The notes below the pieces were generated by a model. The model was given only the letters and a program-made list of their open reading frames with translations, made no database searches and was not told where the DNA came from. A DNA stretch of 64,000 nucleotides, from NCBI RefSeq assembly GCF_041381155.1, contig NC_091147.1, forward strand, positions 30,291,349 to 30,355,348, written 5' to 3'. Made by a program: the position numbers and the translations under genes. The first letter of the stretch is position 1. Each line of letters begins with the position of its first letter. The stretch comes from Argopecten irradians. Taxonomy: Eukaryota > Mollusca > Bivalvia > Pectinida > Pectinidae. This document shows positions 11,201 to 22,740 of this stretch, in pieces.

Positions 11201-11370
11201 TGCCAAGTGAAAATAAAAAAGACCATCGAACCATAGAGCAAGTTTTAGCTGATACTCGGGCAAAGAAAAAACAGAAAACAGATGTTGGTCAAGATGTGGC
11301 GTCCAGTAGTTCATATGATGATGTCACGACTGAACAGACTACAGACTCTGTTAATACTTCTGTTTTATGA
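11201..11370 (+). CDS. Host gene, terminal coding exon
   Basis: The exon begins after acceptor TACCTTTCAG (11191-11200). Its first two bases complete the codon split at 8668, and it ends at TGA (11368-11370). It encodes about 56 residues: a lysine-rich stretch ADTRAKKKQKTD that resembles a nuclear localisation signal, then a Ser/Thr/Asp-rich acidic tail. The three exons together give about 138 C-terminal residues. I infer a nuclear protein of unknown function. AATAAA-like signals lie at about 12253, 12371 and 12415; none is clearly the used one. Confidence 0.65.
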
Positions 11371-12638
11371 CCTGAATGTTTCTAGTGTTTTGTTCAGTCA
11401 GACACGTTTGGGTGTATCAGATTTGTGAGTTTAATATACCCGGTTATTTTCGCAGCCCAAAATTTTCACGATTTGATCTAAAAACAAGAAAATCCTATTT
11501 TTTGCGGTTTGGATTTAAGAGTATGTATGATTCAACCATTTCTCAACACTTTGCTGATCAAAATTTCGTGATCATACCAATGTTCCGTGAAATGGCGAAA
11601 ATCATACCTGTGAATAATATCTGGCTATACGGTATGTATACCAGTAAGTTATTGGATATTATTGAGTCACTTCATTGTCTATTTGGAGATACAGTAAATT
11701 TACTTATTTGAATGTGGTTAAGTTTTAGCAAAATGGGAAAAACTGTAAATTATGATTTATTTAGCGCAGATGTAAATGATCAATTTCATTACCAGAAATA
11801 CAGAAGTATCTAAAATTTAGAGCTTTACAAGAATTAGCACTTAAATTAAACTACCGTTACCGCTAAATCATGTACATTTACAGTTTCCTGATCATGATTT
11901 CCATTAGATTACTCAATACCCTATATGTTGATCTCTTCAATGGTATTTCATGTGATACTCCAGGATATGTAGCCCGCTATCATCTAAGGTAACTGTTGAC
12001 CATTTCATATCACGATCACCCTTCATCTGTCTGTAAACAGTTGTTGCTACCACTTTTTTCTCAGAAAGTAAAAAAAAAAAGTAATACCCTAAAAACTTGT
12101 ATAATTTGCGCACCAGTGTAAAATGCACAGGTACTTTTTCGGGCTGAAAATGCTGAAAAAAATCTACTATCAGTACATTTTGCGTGTACATGTATTGTGT
12201 AGCATGATATGAAAAATTATTCTTTTAAGAAAGTATGATTAAATTTAAAACTAATAAACAATAATTATAAAAAAATCATAGAAAATATATATACACAATA
12301 CATCAAATAATCCCATCGAATATATTTTGTCTGTTGCAACACTGAATGAGAACCACATTGGTATTATTATCTGAATAAATCACTGAATGATTTTTTTTTT
12401 ATATATAGATTTGTTGAATAAAAAATATGTTGAAAAACCCAACTCTATATTTTTTGTGTAATATTTTGTAAATGTTTATAATACACTGAATAATTCTTTA
12501 TTCAATGAATGACAACTCATATTTTACATCATCAAACTACCTCCTTTACCTGAGCTACTTTATTAAGAGACCACTCTCTATTAAGAGACCACTTTTCTAT
12601 TTCCCTTGAGTGGTCGCTTTAGACAGATTCTACTGCAT
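11371..12638 (+). other. 3' flank of the host gene; non-coding, with a possible MITE
   Basis: AT-rich sequence after the stop codon, with no supported gene. Imperfect inverted repeats at 11740-11767 and about 11860-11886 (AACTGTAAAT...TGATTTA...GCG and complement) suggest a ~147-bp MITE. A short direct repeat TATTAAGAGACCACT lies at 12550-12595 with a nearby complement AGTGGTCGCTTTAG, possibly the end of another short element. Confidence 0.45.
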
Positions 12639-13354
12639 GTTCTATTACATGAACGAACAACAGAAATGAGAAACCAGCAGCTAAATTCAAAACACAATTT
12701 AATTATATATACAATATTATACAGAGATGGTTTACAATATCTAAAGTAATTGGTGGTGGTACAAGAGTAATACGATGATTTAAAGTGTTACTTATCTGTA
12801 TGCGAATGTCCTGGTATAATCCTTGATCCTTCCAGGTTTCAAATTAACAATAATCACAAATCCACGAGGAAAATGAATATGTCCACAGATGATTTGTAAA
12901 GTTTCAGGCAATATGAATAAATCCACACAAAGTGTTGTAATAATCCACAGATAAAGTCACAATAGCTCTCCCAATAGAATCTAATATGGCACTGTACAAT
13001 TCTTGATATGTCTCATTACAGGTCTCATTACAGTTCTGATTAGCTTTGGACAGTTGGAGTATATATAGCTAAACCCTAATTCAAGAATATTGGAGAACCT
13101 TCTACTTCTAGAAATATCTAACTAAAAACAGTAAACAAATAAACACACACATAACTTTCTGGAAATAGATCATTCTAGATCTCTACTTATAATCAACATG
13201 TTTACAAACATATTTGTTTATACAGGATAATATTCTAGAAAGTTCTATAACCTAGATTAATGATATGACCTTTATAGGATGTATTGATAATAAAGCTATA
13301 GGAGTTATCTCCCTTATCTCATAACTACATGTATTTAGTGTCATACATAACACA
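12639..13354 (-). mobile_element. Putative 3' LTR of the Gmr1-like gypsy element
   Basis: On the - strand, a purine-rich tract (complement of 13355-13366, AAGGAGGGG) is followed at 13354 by TGTGTTATG, the expected LTR start. A TATATATA box lies at 13057-13068. The other end is uncertain; I place it at 12639 because the strand there ends ...GAACA. No matching 5' LTR was found to the right of 31.5 kb, so LTR identity cannot be tested here. Confidence 0.5.
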
Positions 13355-13395
13355 CCCCTCCTTAAGGAAAAGAAACTTTCTTGACATATCAAGTC

Positions 13396-14863
13396 ATATT
13401 TAAATCCTTGATAAAGCATCAGCCAGAATATTTCTCTTTGATATGTTTGATGTCAAGATTGTACTCTTGCAAAGTCAAACTCCACCTGAGAATTCTTTGA
13501 TTTTTGTTTTTCATTTTCCCAATGAAAGTCAAAGGGTTGTGGTCGATGAAGAACAACACAGGCACAACTGTAGTGCAGAGATATACATCAAATGGGTTCC
13601 AGGCCAAAATCAACGCTAAACATTCTTTCTCAATGGTGGAATAATTTCTCTGGTGTTTGTCAAACTTTTTCGAGAAATAACAAATTGAATGGTCAATTTG
13701 TTCAGAACCTTCTTGCATCAAAACAGCACCAACACCTACATCGCTGGCGTCAACAAACAGTTTAAACTGTTTATTAAAATCTGGAGCAGTCAGAACTGGT
13801 GAGTTTGATAGTATGGCTTTCAATTTCTCAAAAGCAGACTTACATTCGTCTGACCAACAATTTGACATTTTTCTTTAACAAAGCAGTAAGTGGAGCTGCT
13901 ATAACAGAAATTTTGACAAAATTTTCTGTAGTATCCAGCCATACCAAGAAATCTCATCAGCTCTCTCTTGCCTCCAGGAGTTGGAAAATCTATAATTGAT
14001 TCTACTTTGGCCTGAACAGGTTTAACCTGCCCCTGTCCTACAACATGGCCTAAAAATTCAACAGTTGCATGACAAAATTCACATTTCAATAAGTTAACAG
14101 TCAATTTCATGGTAGTGAGTCTTTCGAAGAATTCACGAATCCCGCGTAGATGGTCTTCCTACGTGTCGTGGTAATTGATGACGTCATCAATGTATCCATC
14201 GCAGCCTTCAAGGTCTGATATCACGCTGTTAAGAAGACGTTGAAATGTTGCCGGGGCATTCTTCATACCAAACGGCATAACTTTGTACTGGTACAAACCT
14301 TGTGAGGTTACAAATGCCGACACTTCTTTAGCTCTTTCTGTTAATGGCACCTGCCAATATCCTGAATCTGTTTTACTGACAGAGTTTACTTTTCTGAAGT
14401 CGGTACAGAACCGGTATGTCTTGTCTGGCTTTGGCACCAGAACACATGGAGAGCTCCATTCACTTTTGCTTGGTTCAATAATATCATTGTCCAACATGTA
14501 TTGAATTTCTTTCTTTAAATGTTCTTCTTTCAAAGGATTGACACGGTAAGGATGTTGCTTGACAGGTGGCGCATCGCCTACATCCACGTCATGTTAGATA
14601 GCATCTGTTTTGCCTGGTGTATCCGGAAACAAATGTTTATACTCAAGTATCAAATCTTTCAGGTCATTGCGTTCCTTTTCTGATAGATGACATAGTTTCT
14701 TGTCCAAGTTCGCGAGCACATCTGAGTTCTGTAACTTAACACCACAGTCTAAACCTACATCTTGTACATGTACACCACCATCTAAGTCTAATCAGAGATT
14801 TAAATAGTATTTAAATCTCTGGTCTAATTTACAAATATCAGCTGTACTTTCACTTTGTGATGG
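13396..14863 (-). pseudogene. Gmr1-like Ty3/gypsy pol, RT-RNase H half (broken)
   Basis: Reverse transcriptase and RNase H of a Ty3/gypsy element. Visible: an N-terminal RT region with YRVNP, an RT palm with GYIDDV at about 14180-14200, the thumb motif ELMRFLGMAGYYRKF, and RNase H with FVDAS, IEKECLA and DHNPLTF. It ends near 13404 with ADALSR, then directly a polypurine tract and LTR. No integrase follows RNase H, which fits Gmr1-like elements (integrase before RT). Lesions: TAA near 14596, an in-frame TAG at 14159, a frameshift near 13868, another beside ADALSR, and an in-frame deletion near 14362 of about 30 residues that removes palm motif A with its catalytic Asp. Inactive. Confidence 0.85.
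14793..14821. mobile_element. 29-bp perfect palindrome flanked by a 7-bp duplication
   Basis: Arms CAGAGATTTAAAT and ATTTAAATCTCTG (13 bp each, perfect) surround AGT. GTCTAAT lies immediately on both sides (14786-14792 and 14822-14828). It sits inside the gypsy pol coding sequence. It looks like a minimal terminal-inverted-repeat insertion with target duplication. The CAGAG terminus recalls hAT ends, but hAT duplications are 8 bp, so class is not assigned. Confidence 0.7.
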
Positions 14864-15414
14864 TGTAACGAATATTGTTCTCTCATATTTATCAAAATAT
14901 ATATCAATATAACGTAGAAGTTAGAAAACTATTCGGGTTTTTGTGTCGATTGCTGTTTAGCATGTCCGAGTGGGGCACCGGATGGATCCGCCTCGACTCA
15001 GGTACGATTATAAGAGTTTCAAGTATATTCAGTCAAATTCGCAAACAGTATATATACCTTAAGTCTTAAGTAAGTAATTAATCCAATATTTCCATGGGTA
15101 TTTTCATTGTAAACACAACTTTTACGTGATTCTGTGACTCGTCTGACTGTTGTCATCTTCCGCGAGAAATCGGAACTCTCTAGTGCGGGAGGCGGGATAC
15201 TAAGTTTAGTAGCGCGAGCTCGTTGTCACGGGCAACGTTTTTCACTATAAATAGCCGTGTAGCGGCAGTTTCAACAATTTGGCTTATGATCACCCTTGTT
15301 TTGACCTTTACCCTTTCGTTTCGTATTTTGCCTCCGGAACTAATCATTCAAACAGTCCGAGGAGTTCGAATGTATTCACAAACCGAAAGTAGCACAGAGA
15401 ATCTCTACTTCTTT
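14864..15414. other. Left interior of the insertion; possible promoter-like patch
   Basis: No gene is supported. A GC-richer patch (15160-15290) contains CACTATAAATAG at about 15243 and resembles a TATA promoter. A 12-bp string GATCACCCTTGT (15287-15298) recurs inverted at 27449-27460 near the right end. No convincing ORF follows. Confidence 0.35.
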
Positions 15415-15428
15415 TGAGACAGTTAAAC

Positions 15429-15643
15429 TTGTTTGTTTAGTTTTACGTCCTATTAACAGCCAGGGTCATGTAAGGACGTGCCAGGTTTGTTGGTGGAGGA
15501 AAGCCGGAGTACCCGGAGAAAAACCACCGTTCAGCGGTCAGTACCTGGCAACTGCCCCACATGGGATTCGAACCCGCATCCCAGAGGTGGAGGGCTTGTG
15601 GTAATATGTCGGGACATCTTAACCACTCGGCCACCGCGGCCCC
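15429..15643 (-). mobile_element. tRNA-derived SINE (MetaSINE-like) with 14-bp target duplication
   Basis: On the - strand it begins with a tRNA-like head: A box TGGCCGAGTGG (complement of 15623-15633) and B box GGTTCGAATCC (15564-15574), the RNA polymerase III internal promoter. A core follows containing TTTTTCTCCGGGTACTCCGG, typical of the metazoan MetaSINE core, then a tail ending near AGGACGTAAAAC. Perfect 14-bp duplications TGAGACAGTTAAAC flank it (15415-15428 and 15644-15657). The intact boxes and perfect duplication indicate a young insertion. Confidence 0.88.
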
Positions 15644-15657
15644 TGAGACAGTTAAAC

Positions 15658-16635
15658 ATGTGGATGTTACAGAGTATAATGTTATAACATAATTATGCAT
15701 CGTTTTGAGTCTCCTTTAGTCGATATTCAAAACGTTTAACAGACAAGAGGAGCCGTACGACATGTACGTAATACAACTAGTTAAATCTGTGTCTATGCAA
15801 TAATGGTCGCATTCATCTGATTGAAGATTATGTCATGTTATTATAAATACACGTACCTTGTTAATTTTCTGAAACTTTAGACATAAATTGCTTACATGTA
15901 TGTGTACAAAAGACGCTAGGTACAGTATCAATCATCAATGGGGAACCTCAAAAATACCTCAAAAATACATATATGTTCCATTACTCATTTTCCTATACCA
16001 GTACACATATATTACATGTATTTTTACATATATAGTTGTTCGCGCACTTTTGGGCCCTAATACAGACTTAACACATACATGTATAAATTTTTCACAATAG
16101 CAGTAACAAATTATTTTTATCTTCAGCAGCACCATGACCCATAAAAGTCCATTGTGTTACCACAAGGGTCAGTTAAAACTGGTTGATAAAAATTAAGAAG
16201 TAAAACAATTCTGCATATGCAATATAGGGAAATTAAATTAACTCATATACATATATTCACACATACCATGGGTATACATACATGCATTGTATATGTGTAA
16301 CTTTAATAAAAGCCAATGAATTAATCCTTATAAGATTTCATACATAAGAAGGTTCATATATGTCATAAGCACATTTTCTTAAATATATTTTTTGCAATTT
16401 ATTGGCTAGGGTAGTATGAGATATTGACCTTCTTGAAGAGCTAATTTTGTTGTAACCATAATTGGTACATAGATAGTTCCACATATGCCACATGTATAGG
16501 AGACAACAAAACAACAACAAAATAACACAAACATAAACAACACCTTTTTTTAGCACAAGAAAAATATCTAGTTGCCCATAATATAAAAAAAAAACAAATG
16601 TTTGTTTTTCTGATATTTTTCATTTTAAAAAAAAT
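15658..16635. other. AT-rich non-coding stretch
   Basis: Many ACATGTA/ATATGTA motifs and short AT microsatellites. No gene, RNA or recognisable element. Confidence 0.4.
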
Positions 16636-16639
16636 TAAT

Positions 16640-17110
16640 AAAGTAGTTAAATAGTTAAGGGGAACCATTTTTGGGTAAATTCATTAACAGTGTTATTTTC
16701 AGTAGCCACTATTTTTTCAATTTGTTTTATTTTACAAAACTGTTTCTTACAGCTCTCAAAATTTGGTTGGATCTTCCTGAAGCGACAGTTATAAATATGG
16801 TATTTGATTATTAGTATCAAATGATTAATAACAGGTGGTCCGATTTCACAAATAAATAGTATATCTCTTATTCCCAAATCTTCACCTATATGAAAGTTGT
16901 TTTGGCTTATATTATTTAACCAATTTTTGAATTCTTTCCATATTTTGTCTACTTTGCCACAATAAAACAGTAAGTGTTCAAAAGTCTCTGAAGAGTTCTT
17001 ACAGAAGGTACATAATCATCATCAATTACATTAATTTGGTGTAAAAAAGTATTTGTAGTTAGAATTCTATGGAGAATTTTATATCGTAGATTTTGAATTC
17101 TTTTTTTTTT
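16640..17110 (-). pseudogene. L1/Tx1-like LINE, C-terminal fragment 1
   Basis: The - strand frames translate to the C-terminal zinc-knuckle-like (zf-RVT) region and tail of a non-LTR retrotransposon polymerase. RILTTNTFLHQ (about 17060) parallels RIIHHILVTNTFLHK in the copy at 18.3 kb; a Cys/His-containing segment and a long helical tail ending QKWFPLTI follow. Split over at least two frames. It is a 5'-truncated fragment whose upstream side is lost in the tetranucleotide repeats at 17.1-17.7 kb. Confidence 0.6.
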
Positions 17111-17700
17111 AAATTTTTTATTTTCAAACATTTTACACAGTATATATAAATGGACACCGAACACACAAACACTTGCATACACACTCATTCACAATACTTA
17201 AAACACCAAGTTGTACGTTATGATACATCATATATAAAACATTACATAGCATGCCATGGTGTTAATATAATCTGCATAATATGCATGTATGTGTACTAAC
17301 ATGACACAATACACATACATGCATGCAGACATACATACATACATACATACGTGCATGCATGCATAGGTACATGCATACAAACAAACTCTAACATCACATG
17401 TGTACACAAGCATACACACATACATATGCACATATGTACCCTCATACATGTATACATACACTCCTGCATGATGCATACATAATACAAAACATGTGTACAT
17501 ACATATGCATAAGCATCATGGCAGTGGCATTGCATGACACACAAATACTTAGCATAACAGAACATATATAGCACCATAACATATATACAACCATTACGCA
17601 CATATATGCATGCTCTCACTCTCTCTCTCGCACACACACACACACACACACACTCACATACTTATAGACAGACAGACAGACAGACAAGCAGACATACTAA
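17111..17700. repeat. Simple repeats: CATA/CATG tracts, CA and ACAG microsatellites
   Basis: A T run (17101-17112), long degenerate CATA/CATG repeats (17280-17520), CT then CA dinucleotides (about 17606-17652) and an ACAG tract (about 17668-17690). The Cys/Tyr/Val-rich open frames here are microsatellite translations, not genes. Confidence 0.85.
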
Positions 17701-18090
17701 AGAAGAAAGATAAGAAGGAAGAAGAAAGAAGAGGGAGGAGGAGGTACCGTTACACATACATGTATATTACAGTTTAAATATATTTATACTAAATAGATAA
17801 AAAAAAAATGTTCTGAAGAATCTTTGTGCTGATCAGCTATATAAACCCAAACAAAAGATTAAAAAGAAAATTAAAGTAAGTTAGCAGTAGTAAAAGACTA
17901 AGTGAAAGACTAGGGTAAAGGTATATACTCAAAGGTCCAATAAAGGTTTCCATTTCCTCCAGCCTATTTCAAATTGCCTTTTAACACGGTCATTTTGACT
18001 AAAAAACATATATTAACTATATATGAACTAAAAAATTATCCTTAATTACATTAATAAGAGCATTGGTATTTAAAGAGTTGCTAAGACATG
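17701..18090. other. Non-coding stretch between LINE fragments
   Basis: Purine-rich AGAAGAAAG tract (17700-17745), then AT-rich sequence. No gene seen. Confidence 0.4.
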
Positions 18091-18093
18091 GTT

Positions 18094-19960
18094 TTATAAA
18101 TGTAATGTTTCATAATTATCAAAATTTTGTAAAACTATTCCAAAAAGAAATGAATCTTTATTATATGCAAAGGGAATAAACAATAAATCTAATAACGTTT
18201 CAAAATTTTGAAGCAGAGTTTGCACCTCATTGCATTCCCATAGGCAATGTATAATTGTCTCCCTTTTAGTATTACATAAAGTACACATAGGACTAGGATT
18301 TATTCCTATCTTATGAAGGAAGGTATTAGTAACTAATATATGATGAATAATTCTGACTTGAAACCATATCAATTTGTAATTTTTTGTTACCTTAAATGGA
18401 AGAGTATATATTTTTAACCACATTTCTATATCAAAGTTAAAGCTCAAATTCCATTTTCTAGTACCTGTTGGAGTTGTTGATGGAGTTATGATAAACCTAT
18501 AGAAGTCTTTCACACCCTTTTTGCTTTTAAAGAATTTATTGTAGCTAAATGTTTTTCTGGTGGGTTTGGTAAGGTTATAAATAGATAATTAAGTTACGAG
18601 ATCAATAAAGATTTAATAACATTGATTTTCCCAATCGGAGTCAAGCTCCGCCTCTTCCAAGCAGTAAGAAGTGATTTGAGTTTTAGAATTTTTTTGTCAA
18701 AATTCATTTTTGGTGTCTGATCTAAATCAACTGAAAATTCAACCCCCAAAAATGTAAATGTGGTTTTCCCTCACTGTAAATTCAAATCTGGCCTATATGT
18801 TACATCACTGTATTTATAGCTCCCTAACCATATAACGTGTGTTTTACTAGTATTAATATTTAAACCTGAAATTTTTGCATAGTTATTCAACTCCGATTTA
18901 GACTCATTAAGAGACCTCTCTGACCCATCTAGTATCAAACCAGTGTCATCTGCATATTGCACATTCAAAATTGGTACATTATCTACATCAATGCCTTTAA
19001 TATGATTATTATTTTTAATTCTTGCAGCTAGCACTTCTGCACATATAATAAAAATGTAGGGAGCTATTGGATCTCCTTGATGGCAACCTCTTTCAATACT
19101 GATACGTTCCGATAAATCCCCCCTTGCTTAATTGAAGAATATACATTATTGTTAAATAATTTTAACCACTTTCTTATTTCTGGTCCAAAGTTCAAATAGT
19201 TAAAAAACTTTATCAATAAATCTCCATGAAACGGACTCAAAAGCCTTTTTGAAATCTACTAACATCAACATACCTGGAATATTAAAATCTTCAACATATT
19301 GCATTACATCATACACTGTGCAGATACCTACCAGATAAAAAGCCAGTCTGATCTTCATTGATAATTTTACCTAAAACTGTTTTGATTCTTTGTGAAATTA
19401 CCCCTGAAGCAATTTTATATGTAATATTTAAGAGAGTAATTGGCCTCCAGTTTTTTAAGAAGTGGCGTGGCTTATCTCCCTTGGGAATACACACAATAAT
19501 TCCATGTCTTTGGGTAACTGAACATTGACCTACTAAAAAACCATGATTTAAAGAGCGCACAACAAAACTACCTAACTTTTTCCAAAAAACTTTTAAAAAT
19601 TCTGAAGTGAAACCATCTGACCCTGGACTTTTATTATTTTTCATACCTCTTAGAACTTTTCCTGCTTCCTCAAACGTTATCTTACCCTCTAAGCTATCTG
19701 ACTCAATATTACTTAATTTTGGAATATTACAATTTTCTAAATGTACTTCTAAGTCAATAGTATCAGTCTCCCTAAACTTATAAAGATTTCCATAAAATAA
19801 TCTTACTTCAGACTGGACTTCCTCTTGTTTAGTTATAATATTTCCATTATCTTTTTGTATTTTAGGTATGATCTTAGAAGTGAAATTTTTGTTTTCTAAA
19901 TTTAAGAAATATGATGTTGGTTTCTCCCTCTCCTCAAAACCATATCCATTGTACATGTAC
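18094..19960 (-). pseudogene. L1/Tx1-like LINE polymerase, fragment 2 (RT through C-terminus)
   Basis: Non-LTR reverse transcriptase read from right to left. Fingers: RGMKNNKSPGSDGFT near 19640 and NWRPITLLN near 19450. Palm motif A LVDFKKAFES near 19255, in a shifted frame. Motif C VQYADDTG near 18950. The C-terminal zf-RVT motif CTLCN...HCLWEC is at about 18245-18290. At least three frames are needed, with stops between them. The endonuclease domain is absent, as in a 5'-truncated insertion. The family is shared with fragments 1 and 3. Confidence 0.8.
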
Positions 19961-20055
19961 TTTTTTGGGGGGGTATAATTGGGATGTACAGATGTGTATT
20001 TAAAATTGTACATATACATGTAAAGTGACCTTGGAAATAATTTTACATTCAATTA

Positions 20056-20538
20056 AATGTCTATATATCTATCACATGTCTATATAACTATCACATGTCT
20101 ATATATCTATCACATGTCTATATAACTATCACATGTCTATATAACTACCACATGTCTATATATCTATCACATGTCTATATATATATCACATCTATATATC
20201 TATCACATCTATATATATCTATCACATGTCTATATCTATCACATGTCTATATATCTATCACATCTATATATATCTATCACGTCTATATATCTATCACATG
20301 TCTATATAACTACCACCTGTCTATATCTATCACATGTCTATATATCTATCACATGTCTATATAACTATCACATGTCTATATATCTATCACATGTCTATAT
20401 ATCTATCACATGTCTATATATCTATCACATGTCTATATAACTATCACATGTCTATATATCTATCACATGTCTATATATCTATCACATGTCTATATATATA
20501 TCACATGTATATATATATCACATGTATATATATCTCCC
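20056..20538 (+). repeat. 19-bp minisatellite (TCTATATATCTATCACATG), about 25 copies
   Basis: Head-to-tail units of 19 bp with TATCTATCACATGTC cores and length variants that drop TG or TA. Frames in it translate to Ser/Ile/Tyr repeats and are not genes. Confidence 0.9.
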
Positions 20539-20924
20539 CCATATAAATTTACAACAATAAACTTGTTGTTAAATGCTATATAATTAATTCTTCCATACAT
20601 GTATGATTTTGTTGTTTCTGTTACTGACTAACAAATTGAAATATCTAATTAATTCTTATATTTTCCCTTTTCTTGGACTTGATATATGTATTTAATTATT
20701 ATAATACACTGTATAATAGATACAATGTATTTTATAAGTAACTTTGTTTTTAATAATAGTTTTCAACAAAAAAGTATTAGTAGTAGTTGAATGACCACAC
20801 TAATAATTATTCTATCCATTTAACATTGTCACCTTAATATTACCTATCTACATTGGGTATATATAGATATGCAGTGTTAAGTCATATATAGGTATACACA
20901 TATACATGCACCTATATATTAGAT
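20539..20924. other. AT-rich non-coding stretch
   Basis: No gene or recognisable element. Confidence 0.4.
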
Positions 20925-21258
20925 CATCTGACTGAACTTTTCATCCAAACAATTGCAACTTCTTCTCAATTACCGAAAGGCGTTACTCATATTAGACATG
21001 TATCGATCATGCTGGTATGAAGGTATACCAATTTTATTCAAATGAATAACCTTGACCTTCATTCAATGTCACAGGGGTGAGAATGTCAAATCTTTACACA
21101 ATTTTTTTGTGAATATCTAAGAGGCCTAAGCCTAGATACCTGATATTGGGACTGTGACATGCTGGGATGAAGGCCTACAAGCTGGATGTCCTTGACCTTC
21201 ATTCAATGTCATAGCTGTCGAATCAGATGACCATATAGGACCACATGTCTCTTGTTTT
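20925..21258 (+). mobile_element. Short copy of pearl-like element B
   Basis: Begins AGATCATCTGACTGAAC with the B-body start CTTTTCATCCAAACAA. It holds two B monomers (TGACCTTCATTCAATGTCA at about 21053 and 21190) and ends in CAGATGACCATATAGGACC followed by CTCTTGTTTT (21248-21257), the family's tail signal. The microsatellite is missing. Confidence 0.65.
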
Positions 21259-21306
21259 GGTAATATATTCCAAAACCTTCTAGAAAGATTTGACATAATA
21301 CAATGT

Positions 21307-21424
21307 ATTGGATGCTGTTTTTATTCCATATTGACTAAATCAAAAAAATATGAATAATTTTAATTATTGGATGCTGTTTTTATTCCATATTGACTAAATC
21401 AAAAAAATATGAATAATTTTAATA
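21307..21424. repeat. Perfect 59-bp tandem duplication
   Basis: ATTGGATGCTGTTTTTATTC starts at 21307 and again at 21366 with near-complete identity over 59 bp. A recent local duplication in non-coding sequence. Confidence 0.9.
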
Positions 21425-21777
21425 GTTCAGCTTTTAAAACTTGACTAAATTATTTTGCTTATAAAAATATATATCTACAGATACAGTGTACTTGGAAAGA
21501 GAAAACGAATATTGGTATCAAATACATGCATGTTTTTTTTTCATGAAATTTAAATAAATGTCTTGTGTATGCCCAAGTCTATAACATGACAACTCATACA
21601 TCGAATTTAATATCAATTCGAAGTAATAATATTTGTAACTATACATCTATGCTGTCATATATTGTTTTATAATATACAAGTTGTACGTTCTATCATTCAG
21701 TTAAACTATGAAAGAAGCTTCAATAAAATATCCTTTGAAATAGAAATACAAGACTAATAAACTATTTTTTCATCTTT

Positions 21778-21853
21778 TCCTTCTTCTTCTTCTTCTTCTT
21801 CTTCTTTTCATTTGTGTGTATTTGTGTGTGAGGGTGTGTGTGGGTGAGGGTGT

Positions 21854-21897
<44 letters not shown>
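21778..21897 (+). repeat. TTC and TG microsatellites
   Basis: A TTC trinucleotide run (21778-21807) is followed by a GTGTGT/GGGTGTG tract (21813-21897). Stop-free His-Thr and Cys-Val frames here are simple-sequence artefacts. Confidence 0.95.
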
Positions 21898-21902
<5 letters not shown>

Positions 21903-22104
21903 CTCTGTTGTGTGTGTGATTGTTGGTGTTCTTTTAAATTTTGTGTATATTTTTATCCTCTTTAAAATCAATATTTATCAACATGTATATATATTTTTTG
22001 TTCTCTTTGTTTCTCATGCATTTTGTTTTGACACTGACTCAGTTTTTGTCCCCCACCCCCATTAAAGCCATTATGAATGCAGTGAGTAGCATACAATAAA
22101 AGAT

Positions 22105-22465
22105 TATAGAAGCTTGAGTGTAGATTATCCTTCATACTCTAGGGGTTACTATTTCTGACGTTATATCCACCTCTGGACTATCTCATAGGAAAATTGGAGG
22201 CCACAAAAACACAGGTAATTTGATTCTTTGATGTACATCTAAAGAGCGGTATAACTTCACCATAGTTGACTGTGTGGTTTTGAATTTGGGTGTAGCTCTC
22301 TCTGATCTTCAAAGGAAATCTCAACAGGCCTGTAATTGGTCAGGGTTTTTTTTCAACAGAACGGTTTTGCTATGAAATATTCTAGGGGTGGATATAACAG
22401 CAGTGATAGTAACCCTTGGAATATTGAGGATAAATGTAGTGTAAAAGTGTATGACATTTGTGTAA
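22105..22465. mobile_element. MITE with long imperfect terminal inverted repeats
   Basis: TCTAGGGGTTACTAT...GTTATATCCACCTCTGGA (22138-22178) is mirrored at 22381-22420. The inverted similarity extends outward (GGATAATCTACACT against GGATAAATGTAGTGT), giving arms of about 65-75 bp. No coding capacity. A lone arm recurs at 25400-25447. Target duplication not resolved. Confidence 0.7.
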
Positions 22466-22589
22466 GTACCTGTAGTTCTATGCTTACCTACTATATTGAT
22501 TAAATGATAACAAATGATTACAAACGGTCACCTGATCATGAGTTCTGATACAGAATGAAACAAAAGACATTATATACATTGTAAACACT

Positions 22590-22740
22590 ATATTATTGGC
22601 CCAATTGCACCCAAAGTTTTATTCATTTCCTATGAAAACTGAGCAAATAATGCTCATGAATGTGTTTTCCCTATATAAACTATAGTAAATTTGCCCCCCT
22701 CCCCATGAGAAAATCTGATACCCCACGGCCATGAAATTCA
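22590..22740 (-). repeat. Isolated unit of the ~310-bp satellite
   Basis: On the - strand it matches the segment GTCAAGTTTACTATAGTTTATATAGGGAAAAGACATTTTTGAGCATT found repeatedly at 1450-2960, with divergence. This shows the satellite monomer is dispersed as single copies. Confidence 0.7.

Noticed and set aside
11376..11711. 111-residue + strand frame after the host gene stop
   Set aside because: No family features, overlaps 3' UTR-like AT-rich sequence, no splice or promoter context.
13396..14863. Integrase deleted downstream of RNase H
   Set aside because: First read as a deletion; the Gmr1-like order places integrase before RT, and it is present at 28.6-29.4 kb, so nothing is missing there.
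15564..15633. tRNA gene on the - strand
   Set aside because: The A and B boxes belong to a SINE head; no cloverleaf, 215-bp body with core and tail, and a flanking target duplication.
17228..17649. Cys-rich secreted protein (MYVCMYVCM-type frames)
   Set aside because: Direct translation of CATA/CATG and CA microsatellites.
20095..20546. Ser/Ile/Tyr-rich open frames
   Set aside because: 19-bp minisatellite whose length happens to keep frames open.
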